Below, in pieces: positions 22,804 through 34,008 of a DNA stretch of 64,000 bases. Source of the DNA: Epichloe hybrida (Eukaryota; Ascomycota; Sordariomycetes; Hypocreales; Clavicipitaceae); contig JAFEKR010000089.1 of the NCBI GenBank assembly GCA_019022495.1, positions 1 to 64,000 on the forward strand, written 5' to 3'. Position 1 is the first letter of the stretch; every line of letters starts with the position of its first letter. The notes below the pieces were generated by a model that searched no databases, was not told where the DNA came from, and was given only the letters and a program-made list of their open reading frames with translations. Made by a program: the position numbers and the translations under genes.

Positions 22804-22906
22804 TGTCCCCGGTGAGAGTCGAACTCACGACCTTCGGATTACTCCAATGTCGAACTGGATCATACGTATATGAGACCGACGCTTTAACCAACTAAGCCAC
22901 GGAGAC
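22804..22906 (-). tRNA. tRNA-Met (CAT), intron-containing
   Basis: On the minus strand a full cloverleaf can be drawn: acceptor stem GTCTCCG/CGGGGAC with one G-T pair, D-arm GGCTTAGTTGGTTAAAGC (also A box), T-arm GTGAG-TTCGACT-CTCAC (B box GGTCGTGAGTTCGACTC region) and discriminator A at 22,804. The anticodon loop is CT-CAT-A, interrupted one base 3' of the anticodon, the standard intron site, by a 29-nt intron (22,840-22,868), and closed by A before the stem TCCGA. The mature length is 74 nt. The T-T mismatch at the loop-closing pair is also usual in eukaryotic elongator Met tRNAs, which supports Met over Ile(TAT). Confidence 0.93.
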
Positions 22907-24689
22907 TAACATCAACTGTTGGACGACTGTGGTCTTAATTTGCTATATTCAGGCTTGCAAAAAAAAAGTACACCATTGGGCCGTGCTTAGCACGTTTAAA
23001 AGTCTGTCCTCGTGATCATGACGAGGGCGTCAACAATCAGAGTTGCTGCACAAGGGCCTGTCATGCCCGGCAAGAACAATCTGTGCTCCTGCCATCGTGG
23101 CATGTCAGCACGAAGCAAAAGATCAATGTCAACAAAGCCCCCAATAGCCAGCCTTGGAACGGCGATTCCTTGAACATAGAATCCTTTCCCCCTCGACGAC
23201 TTCTGGTTCTTCAACTCGGATGAGAGCTTCTTCCAACCGACTGAACGGTAAGTCTTTTAAGACCTGCTAAACTTTCAGCTCGTCTAACGTTAGACTAGTC
23301 CTGGGAAAGGGATGATTCCCAAGAGACAATGATGCCGTTCGGTTGTCGTCCCTGGGTTGGTTTGGGCTAATATTTTGCAACCTATACGGCATGAAGAGGA
23401 CGTTGTTGCTTTGCAACCTGGTGCAGAAGGTATTCGTGGGACTGGTCCCCCGCCCTGCTACCGGAAGCATGTCATATTGAAGGCGTTGACGACTTGGGTA
23501 AGTCAGGCCAAAAACACAAATTTGAAGTGCAAGCAATGGCGTGTGCATATCCGTGCGCTTTTCAGATGCTTTTCGGAGACCCTTGAAGACGTTCAAGATG
23601 ATCACATGAACTTGACCACGGCAATGTATTGACTGAACCTGGTCACAAAATATGAGCAACAGTGGCTCCTTCGTATTGTGAGATTGTCTACTGGAACTGC
23701 GACCCGACTGAAACTGCCAGCCATTTTTGATGGACCATCTATATCTCGCAATAGGAGGCTTGATAGCCACAGCCTATACTTTAGGCATTCATATGATGTT
23801 GATATGCCAAGTTGTACAGACCTAAACCCCCTTTAAACTTCATCCCACGCTTGGATCTAGTGGACGGTCTCAAATACGATACGAGGTATTGCATTGCCAT
23901 TAAATACGTCTTGATTGCGTGTCTGTCACCCCCCACAAAAAAAAAAAAAAAAAAAAAGACTGACAACAAGACTAAAGAGTCGACGCCTGCTTCAAACGCA
24001 TCGCATGATGGGTGGGAGTGAATGCGTCAGGTCAATGCATTTCAAGCAGTCCAGTTCTCTGGAACCGCACATCTACAAAGCTTGCGCGCTCAGTCCACGA
24101 GCAGTCGCATTGACGAAGTAGGATGATCGTTTGTTTCCCATCACCGAGTGGAACATTTGACCGTTCTGAAGACCTTTGAAAACAAACGGAGTAGTGACGT
24201 CTTGTATCAGTCATGATATCCCTGGACGACAAGTAGGGAACAAGAAGCTATTTCTTCAAAACATGAATGGCGAACAAGTGCAGTGACATCCTATAGGCGG
24301 GTGAAAAAAAAAAAAAAACCTGTCCCATTCGATAAACCTTAAGGTCTTGCACGCCTACCTAATTGTGATGGAGATGTCAACCACAGCTCTTCCGAGGGAT
24401 GAAAGAAGAAGCTATTTCTCATATGTTTACCGCCTCTTCAAGTTGCTACCTTTTCAACCCATGACTTCATTTTTCTTCATTTTTCATTCCCCGGGCAATA
24501 CACTTTCCAAGCGACGAGCACCTCGGGCCGAAATGCAATTCCTGATGCCAGATGCCAGATGCCAGATGCTGCGAGTTGGGAACGCGCTTCAGCTTCACAT
24601 GCACCCATTCTGCAATCATGAATTATAGTCTTTCTTTTGATAAACCGTGTTGAAGAACACACCAATTTACCCCCCCTTTTCGAAATCAA
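22907..24689. other. Gene-poor border zone before the RIP block
   Basis: 1.8 kb of normal base composition with no supported gene; frames 22,996-23,214 and 23,267-23,770 (minus) show no domain. Contains A runs (23,938-23,957; 24,306-24,319) and a short triplicated ATGCCAG-type repeat at about 24,546-24,567. It ends abruptly at the transposon block. Confidence 0.5.
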
Positions 24690-27600
24690 AACTTATTTAT
24701 TAAGGGTTTACCTTTATAATTAGACTATCTTAATAGTATATTTACTAGGTTACTTTTCCTAGGTCTATACCTAATTATAAAGTAAAAAGGGCAGAGAAAT
24801 ATACACTATTTAGCTTATTTTCTATTTAGCTTTTACTATTTTATAAAAGTCTATAAGTTATAGTAATCTAATAGGACCTTTACTAGGGTTACTATACCTT
24901 TAATATAGTATTACTAGTGTTTAAATAACTTTACTATAGTAAGTAACTCCTAATTTACTATACTATAATTATATTTAGTGTTTATAAACTTCCTTAACTA
25001 AAATACTATAGAATACTATTAGCCCTTATTATCTTACTAAGATAAGATTCTTACTATTATAAAGACTAAAGTATTTATCTTAATACACACTAGCTAACTT
25101 AAGTTATAATAATAAAGAAAAGGTACTTATTAAAAGGTATCTTTTAGCTAGTTAAATACTAGCTATTTTCTTTCCTTAAATATAAACTTCCTAGTCTAAA
25201 TACTATTTTAACTACCTTTTATTAGTATATATAAGAATACTATAATCCTAGAGTATTAGTAAATAAACCTTTAGTAAAAGTTATAAAATCCTAGGAAAAA
25301 CTATATATCTTTAAAGCTTATAAGCTCTTTTTAGTCTTAGATTATATTTACTTTATATATATTTATTAAAATACTATTAACTAATAGAATAAACCCTAGG
25401 AATTTTACTAATTTCTAGTAAAATAAACACTTTAAGGGTTTTATATATAACTTTACTAACCTTATATATTCTAAAACTTCCTTAATATATATAGTATACT
25501 TCTCTTATATTTTTAAGAAAATAAGGATATTATTTAAATATACTATATAAATAGTATTTACTAGCCTATAAAGTACTTTATAAATATAGCTCTAAAAAGT
25601 AACTAGTATATTAGTTAGCTTAAAGGATATTATAAGATATTTATAGTATTTATAATAGGTATAAAATATAGTCTTTTACTTATTACCCTTTTTAATATAA
25701 ATTTAATAGTAAGTATTCTTAATATTAATCTTTAAGAAGTAATAGGCTTCTTAGCACTAGTCTAGAATCTCTAAAATTAGGGGGAGAGTGTAGTAATTCT
25801 TTTATATTACTTTATTAAGTCCTTAATAATCTATATATAGTTAAAGTATCCTATTTTTCTTTAGTATAAATAGAATAAGTATACCTATAGGGCTTTTAGA
25901 GGGTTTTATCTAGCCTTTCTATAGGTTTTTATTAATATATTTATAGAGCTCCTTTAACTTACTTTAGGAGAGAGGGTAAATTAGTTTATATAAGGGCATA
26001 GCCCTAGGTATTAGGTTAATTATATAATTAGTTTTCTTTCTTAATAGTAAATTACTTACCTTATTTACTATAAATATATCTTTAAACTTATATAGTTCCT
26101 TAGGGATATCTTTAATAGTTTTATATACTTTTACCTCCTTATTATCTTTAAGGGTAATAAACTTATTTTTTATAACTCCTATAATAGTATATATAATAGC
26201 CTTATTATATATTACCTTTATAAACTTATAAGAAGTTATAAGTAAAAAGGCTATTTTCTTTTTCTTAAACTATTACTTTTAAGAGTATAAATAAAGATAT
26301 ATATATTCTTTAATAAGTATATATATCCTTATTAAGATAAGGCTTTCCCTTACTCTTAGGTCTTTATTTATAGCTATATATAGTAGCTTAGTCCTTTTCT
26401 TTCTCTCTTAAGTCTTTAATAATAATAAGTACCTTATAAATACTATATTAAGGGACTATAAGGGCCCTTATTACTTAGAGAATAAGTGCTATAACCTTAG
26501 CTTAATTAAGCTTATAGTTTCTTATAAATTTAATACTAATAATATTAAGCTTAGTATAGCTATCTAGATTTACTACTATTTTAATATCTTTATACCTATA
26601 AATAGTAACTAGTATATAAAATTAATACCTAATTAATACCTTAGTATTTAAGGTAAAGGTAAGGGCCTTTACTTTTACCTTAGGAAGTTTCCTTATTTAT
26701 CTTAAGGATCTTTCCTTAGCTTATTATATTTATTTATAAGGTAATCTAGGCTATTATAGTTATAATATTATCTCTTATCCCTAACTTTACTATTATTTAA
26801 GTATATAGCTAAGCCCTTTTCCTAGTCTTTATTTCTTTAATCTTTATATAGCTTATAACCTTAGGGTAAGTTATTTCTATAATATTAGGGATTCTTATAT
26901 AATCCCTTATCTCCTAAATATTTAGGCTTTTACTTACTCTTTAGTATAGCCTCCTAAAATCACTAGGTAAGTTATATAACCTTCTCTTATATTTTTCTAG
27001 TAATAAAGGTATATAGGTTAATATAGTCCTATAGCTTAGGGAGTAACTTTATAAAGAATATAAGGATATAGGACTTTTCTAGGGCTTTTTCTAAGTATAT
27101 CTCTAGTAAATCTAGGAAAATACTAAATTTAATAAGGCTTTAGCCCTTATATTACTTTATATTCTTAAGCTATATAGCTATTTAAGTATTATAGTTTATA
27201 AAGTCCTTAAGTAATATAAGTATCTAGGTCTAGAATTTATCCTAGTTATCCTTAAGATTATCCTAGCTATTAGCCTATTATTTATTAAGGTATTTATTTT
27301 ATCTTACCTTATAGTTAGTGTATATATAGTTAAGTATAAAGAGAATCTTTTAGTAATTATATTAGTATTTTTTCTTTACCTTATTAAAGGTATAGTTTAG
27401 GTTATTTATCTATATTTTATACCTCTAGGGGTTTATAAGTTATTAAAGCTTAGTAATATTCTTAACTTTAACCTCTTAGCTACTATTACTTAAGGAAAAG
27501 CTAGCTCTTTACTTACTTTTTCCTTATACTTCCCTTAAGTTACCTTTAATAAGGTTAATAAGCTCTTATTCTTATTCTTATAATCTTTAGAGTTTTTCTA

Positions 27601-28031
27601 GCTAAGTAATTTACTTTAGTATTACTATAGCTTTACTATAAGGGGTAAAGAGTCTTATTATAAGCGTAATTTTATTAGTATATAGTGTGTCTTTACCTAT
27701 AGTATTACCCTTATTTAATTAGGTATAACTTTTATCTATTAGGGTTAGGTTATTATCTAATATTACTCTAGTAAATTAGGTAGTTTTCCCCCTTATATTA
27801 CTCTTAGGTAACTAGTAAAAGAAGCTTTAGAATTATAAGAATAATAGTAACTAGGTAAAAGGTATAAGGGCTTTAGTATATTAACTAAAGCTTACTAAGT
27901 CTAAATATATTATATATATAAGTTACTATCTTATAGCTAGTGGCTTACTAGTGTTACGTGAACCTAGCCCTAGGGCCTCGCTAGCCTGTGGCGCGCGCAG
28001 GTGCACCTGTTATTATGAGTGGGGCCTCACA
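24690..28031 (-). mobile_element. Truncated Ty3/gypsy element (copy A), RIP-mutated, inverted relative to copy B
   Basis: This is the reverse complement of the 5' part of the element starting at 28,453, from its LTR through gag, protease and reverse transcriptase into RNase H. The LTR is 27,834-28,031 (198 bp; same length and sequence family as copy B). Homology stops abruptly at about 24,690, matching about 36,900 in copy B, so the 3' half (integrase, chromodomain, 3' LTR) is missing. All reading frames are broken by RIP-type stops. AT-rich and CpG-poor except for the outer ~80 bp of the LTR. Confidence 0.9.
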
Positions 28032-28452
28032 GTTAGTAAGGTCTAATAGCTTCTAAGAATAACCGCACGCTAAACTAACTTATAGGTGTGGGCTAATCCC
28101 TTAGCTTCGTGGCTTAGTTAGGTTTAATATATATTTTCCTACCTGCCTTATAAACCTAACTAACTAATAAGTGTAATCCTTATTACTTTAGTTATTATAA
28201 ACCTAGCTAATTAAGAACCTTAGGGTATATAAGATAGTTATAATTAACTAAACCTAGGGATATTAAAGGTAAACACATACCTTAACTTAGAAGCCATAGG
28301 TATTAACTAGTATACATATTTAAGGTTAAACACATAGTAGGAATTAATCTAAGGATTAGATAGTTAATCATGGATTTTAGCTAGTAAGGGTAACTAGCTG
28401 CCTAGTATGTCCTCCTTAACGTAAGAATAATTAATAGTAAGTTATTACTTAG
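28032..28452. other. 421-bp single-copy spacer between inverted gypsy copies
   Basis: This sequence lies between the two LTR starts and is not part of either copy. After removal of copy B it would join directly to 54,815 onwards, so it is the older host sequence into which copy B inserted. No coding signal. Moderately AT-rich. Confidence 0.8.
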
Positions 28453-28650
28453 TGTGAGGCCCCACTCACAACAACAGGTGCACCTGCGCGCCTCACGGGC
28501 TAGCGAGGCCCTAGGGCTAGGTTTATGTAATACTAGTAAGCCACTAGCTATAAGACAGTGACTTATATATATAATATATTTAGACCTAGTAAGCTTTAGT
28601 TAATATACTAAAGCCCTTATATCTCTTACCTAGTTACTATTATTCTTATA
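28453..28650 (+). repeat. 5' LTR of gypsy copy B
   Basis: 198 bp. It starts TGTGAGGCCCC and ends TTCTTATA (original TTCTTACA as in the 3' LTR). The first ~80 bases keep many CpG sites, while the rest is RIP-mutated. Confidence 0.92.
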
Positions 28651-30343
28651 ATTCTAAAGCTTCTCTTACTAGCTACCTAAGAGTAATATAAGGAGAAAAA
28701 CCACTTAATTTACTAAAGTAATATTAGATAATAACCTAACCCTAATAAATAAGAGTTATACCTAATTAAATAAGGGTAATACTATAGGTAAAGATATACT
28801 ATATACTAATAAAACTATACTTATAATAAGACCCTTTATCCCTTATAGTAAAGCTATAGTAATACTAAAGTAAATTACTTAGCTAGAAAAACTCTAAAGA
28901 TAATAAGAATAAGAATAAAAGCTTATTAACTTTATTAAAGGTAACTTAAAGGAAGTATAAGGAAAAAGTAAGTAAAGAGCTAGCCTTTTCTTAAGTAATA
29001 GTAGCTAAGAGATTAAAGTTAAGAATATTACTAAGCTCTAATACCTTATAAACCCCTAAAGGTATAAAATATAGATAAATAACCTAAACTATACCTTTAA
29101 TAAGGTAAAGAAAAAATACTAATATAATTACTAAAAGATTCTCTTTATACTTAACTATATATATACTAACTATAGGGTAAGATAAGATAAATACCTTAAT
29201 AAATAATAGGCTAATAGCTAGGATAATCTTAAGGATAACTAGGATAAATTCTAGACCTAGATACTTATATTACTTAAGAACTTTATAAACTATAATACCT
29301 AAATAGCTATATAGCTTAAGAATATAAAGTAATATAAGGGCTAAAGCCTTATTAAATTTAGTATTTTCCTAGATTTACTAGAGATATACCTAGAAAAAGC
29401 CCTAGAAAAGTCCTATACCCTTATATTCTTTATAAAGTTACTCCTTAAGCTATAAAACTATATTAACTTATATACCTCTATTACTAGGAAAATATAAAAG
29501 AAAGTTATATAACTTACCTAGTGATTTTAGGAGGCTATACTAAAGAGTAAGTAAAAGCCTAAATATTTAGAAAATAAGGGATTATATAAGAATCCCTAAT
29601 ATTATAGAAATAACTTACCTTAAGGTTATAAGCTATATAAAGATTAAAGAAATAAAGACTAAGAAAAAGGCCTAGCTATATACCTAAATAATAGTAAAGT
29701 TAGGGATAAGAGATAATATTATAACTATAATAGCTTAAACTACCTTATAAATAAATATAATAAGCTAAGGAAAAATCCCTAAGATAAATAAGGAAACTTC
29801 CTAAGGTAAAAGTAAAGGCCCTTACCTTTACCTTAAATACTAAGGTACTAATTAAGTATTAATTTTATATACTAGTTACTATTTATAAGTATAAAGATAT
29901 TAAAATAGTAGTAAATCTAGATAGCTATACTAAGCTTAATATTATTAGTATTAAATTTATAAGAAACTATAAGCTTAATTAGGCTAAGGCTATAGTACTT
30001 ATTCTCTAGGTAATAAGGGCTCTTATAGTCTCTTAATATAGTATTTATAAGGTACTTATTACTATTAAAAACTTAAGAGAGAAAGAAAAGAACCTTAAGT
30101 TACTATATATAGCTATAGATAAAGACCTAAGAGCAGAGGATTGTATTTAATTACAACTACAAATGTAATTGTGTAGTTGTAGTTGTAATAATTACAATTA
30201 ATTACAACTACAACTACAATTACAATTAATTACAAGATAGACTTTACAATTACAAATTAATTACAACTACAAGATAACAATTACAATTACAATTACATAA
30301 TTACATGTAATTATTATAGTAATAATAGTTAATAGTAAAAAGT

Positions 30344-30455
30344 AAGTAATAGTAATAGTAATAGTAATAGTAATAGTAATAGTAATAGTAATAGTAATAG
30401 TAATAGTAATAGTAATAGTAATAGTAATAGTAATAGTAATAGTAACAGTAATAGT
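30344..30455. repeat. TAGTAA hexanucleotide / AGTAAT microsatellite
   Basis: About 18 perfect copies of AGTAAT in the left end of the hAT element, downstream of its transposase stop. Confidence 0.95.
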
Positions 30456-30492
30456 AATAAATAAATTTCTATCTAAATAATTAAGTAAAAGC

Positions 30493-33492
30493 TTATAAGT
30501 CTAAATCACTATTAGAATGACTAGAGGACTCTAGATCTGATAAATCTTGGGGATTTTTAGGATCTAAGTTTTCTTCAAAGTTAGATGAATTTGACTCAAA
30601 GCTATGATAGTCAAATAGGTTAGTATATTGCTTAATATTAGCAATATTATCCTCCTTTAGCCAATTCTTTAATAGTAATAATTCCTTAATAATATGATGT
30701 TTTAGTTTTGTTCAGCGCTTAGTAATAATATTTCCTCCCTAGTTAAACTGGCTTTCTATAGCACCAGAGGTAGCAGGAATTGCTAGGTATTTCCTAGCTA
30801 ATATACTTAAAATAGGGAAAGATATAATATTTCTTTCCCACTATTTAAATATATCTTCCTATAAATAGTTAGTAAGTGAAATATATAATATAATATATAA
30901 AAAGAGAAAACTTACCTTATCATCCATTAAATTAAGCCCTAAATAGCTAGAAATTTCGTTTTTTCTAGTCTTTTATATAGCCTTATCCCTTTCATTTATA
31001 AATAATCCTTTATAAAGCTTTATACTAGGTTTTGGCCTAGGATTATTAGGTTCTAGGTAAAGGATTAGAACCACTAATTTCTACTGAAAATTGGCTTTTC
31101 TGTGTTGGTTATGGCCCTTCTAGGCCTTCTGAATCAGAAAGACTATCTATCTCTAAATCATTAAATTTAGAGATAGAATTCTGTTTTTCTTTAAATAATG
31201 TATAGGTTCTAAAAGAAGATTAGTAACTTAATATAGATATTATAAGTTTATAAGGTAAAATATAATACTTACTCTTTATATTCTTTTTGTAAATCTGAAA
31301 GAAGTAATTTAATCTTTGGTTGTTTAACCATTAATCTCTTTTCAATTGTAGCTAGATTTAGCCTAGGGTCTAATAACATTGCAAATAAATAAGGTTTATA
31401 AAAATTATAGTTACTTTCTATATCTTTAGGAAAGTAATTCTGTAACTTTTGTAAACCAATATTTAAGCAATCAATAAAGACCTAGCTAAATGGAGCATAT
31501 GAATGTTTCTAAAGGTATATTAGTAATAATAAACACTAATTAAGTAATAGAAAGATATAACTTACATCATTTTTATAAGCAATTTAGTCTTCTTTTATAT
31601 TATTAAGATATTCATATATTCTAATAATAAAAATAGGGACTAACCCTAATGTATTATATTTTTGACTTTGTAATATAATAGTAAGTTCATAAAAAACCTC
31701 TAATATACTGCTTAAAGTTACTAAATCATCCTATTCTTGGGTTGAAGGCATAGCATCTTTTAAAGCAGCAATATTAGTATACTTATTTAATAGATTAATA
31801 GCTCCTTTTAACTCTAAAGAAGTATTAATCATTAAATAAGTAGAGTTCCATCTTGTTTCATTTGCTAGTTAAAAAGTTAGTATAATATTATAATTAAATT
31901 AAATAGAAAACTAACTTACTAAGTGGAATTTTTGTAATATTATTATTTTTAGCTATAAGACTAAGTCTTTTAGCTTCTTTTAAAGCTTTAAGCCATTTTT
32001 TATAAATTGCTTGATTATTTTTAATAATAATAGCAATTCTTTTAAGCTTTCCTAGTAAACCTTATAAAAAGGTTAGTTAGTTAATAAATATAATATTATA
32101 ATTTGGTTTAACTTACCTTTAATAAAGGATTTAAATAGTTTTCCCTCAGGTTGATTTTCAATAGCTTGAAATTCTTCGATAGAATAATGTAAATATTCGC
32201 TATTTTTAAATTCCTCTAAATTCTTAGAGGAGGATGTTGAATTTATAAATTTTGTAATAATATCCTTAGCAACAATATTAAGGACATGTGCTATACATCG
32301 AATATCATGAGGTTCAATAATAATATTATTATAATTCTTATTAATATAAGAAGTTATAAATGTATTATTATTAGAACCATTATCTCTAGTAAAGCTTAAG
32401 AATACGTTAGCATATTAAAATTTATTATACTAAGTAGTAAACTTACCTTATAATATTCTTAGCTTCTAAATTATAGTCAAGAAGTAAGTTATTAAAGCAT
32501 TTCTGAATATAAGCTCCACTATGTGAGCTAGAGAGATATTCAAAGCCTGATTATATTAGCTTAATAACTTTATAAGTTTAAATATAAAAAGTAAACTTAC
32601 CTAAAAGCTTATATTTAAGCTTAAAATTAGGGTTAAGCTAACTAGCTAAAACTCCTAAATAAGATTTCGAATTAGTTGAGGTCCAAATATCTAATTGAAT
32701 AGATATTGACCCTAGGTTTAATGTTTGGTAATTTAGCTAAGAAATAAGTTCCTTTTTAGAAGCATTATATAAAGAATGAACTCTTTGTATAATACTTTTA
32801 TAATTTAGTAAAGAAACCTTATTCTCATTGCTTAGATTTAATTAGCTTAGAGTTAATAGTAATAAAAGAAAATAAGTTACTTACCTAGAATAATAAGATA
32901 ATAGTTATTTAAAAGAGCTACTATCTATTACGTTAAAAGCTAGGTTATTTTGTAACATAAACTTAATAACCAAAGTAATAGCTTTTTCTAGTAAAAACTC
33001 TTTAGAAAGAGTATTATTTCGATGTCGTTTTTTCGAAATAAAGTTCGTTATAGAAGATTGATTATCTGTTGTTACTATTTCTGTAATTTCAGGCACTAAA
33101 TGCATATTAGATAATAGGATTATTATAAGAAAAAGAGTTTATAACTTACTAATAATCTTATTAGGTTCTTTTTCATTAGATAAAGAAGTAGCAATATTTT
33201 TATGCTTAAATTTGTAGTGTTAAACCCCATTAGATGCTTGAAAACGATTAACTTTCGTTTTAAAGCTAAAAGAACAATTAGGTTAAGTACAATAGCCTAT
33301 AACAACCCTATCCTTATTAGGAATTATCTTAGATAATTCAAAATTAAATAGGTTATGAGTATAGATATAGGCTCTTGTACTAAACACATAATTATCCTGA
33401 TTTTCAGGGAGTTTTTCGTGAGAGCCTAAGTGGCTAGGTTCTGAGTTATTATTAGAAAGAGCAAAAGAAGAATCTAGGGTTAATTAGGTCAT
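30493..33492 (-). pseudogene. Degenerate hAT transposase with BED zinc finger
   Basis: Read on the minus strand. The region begins near 33,492 and contains a degraded BED-type finger around 33,190-33,300 (Cys-x-x-Cys followed by a GV-stop-HYKFKH segment, where the stop fits a Gln codon mutated by RIP). The longest open piece (32,905-33,105) includes SKEFLLEKAITLVIKFML then NNLAFNVIDSSSF, a typical hAT segment. The C-terminal dimerisation region is clear at 30,493-30,790 (AIPATSGAIESQFN, then GGNIITKR, then KELLLLKNWL). Several GT..AG introns are likely. Multiple RIP-type stops make it non-functional. Confidence 0.88.
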
Positions 33493-33680
33493 TTTAAAGA
33501 TAAATAAGGGTAGTTATAAGCTTATGATAAAAAGGGAATTATTCTTCAATAGTTTAAGAAAAAGGTAAAATAGATAAAAAGAGAGAATTTACTTGTATTA
33601 TATAGAAAAGTAAATCTAGAATAATTACAAATCTTAAATAAAATACCTATAGCTAGAATATTCTAAATTTGCTATCTATA

Positions 33681-34008
33681 GCTTAATTTGCCACTGCCTC
33701 ACTTTAATTCTCGTATTGATAGCCTGATTTGCCACTGCCCCACTTTAATTCTCGTATTGATAGCCCGATTTGCCACTGCCTCACTTTAATTCTCGTATTA
33801 ATAGCCTAATTTGCCATTGTCCCACTTTAATTCTTGTATTAATAGCCTGATTTGCCACTGCCCCACTTTAATTCTCATATTAATAGCCTAATTTGCCACT
33901 GCCTCACTTTAATTCTTGTATTAATAGCCTAATTTGCCACTGCCCTACTTTAATTCTTGTATTAATAGCCTAATTTACCACTGCCTTACTTTAATTCTAG
34001 TATTTACT
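33681..34008. repeat. 41-bp minisatellite, eight units, inside the hAT element
   Basis: Eight tandem 41-base units containing TTTGCCACTGCC and ACTTTAATTCTCGTATT. The copies differ almost only by C-to-T and G-to-A changes. It lies upstream of the transposase start, in the right non-coding part of the element. Confidence 0.93.

Noticed and set aside
22804..22906. tRNA-Ile (TAT) as alternative identity
   Set aside because: Shifting the anticodon to TAT breaks the 7-base loop and moves the intron from its canonical position; CAT fits both.
23267..23770. 167-codon minus-strand frame as a gene
   Set aside because: No domain, odd composition and no sign of codon preference. It sits in a gene-poor border and is most likely a chance frame.
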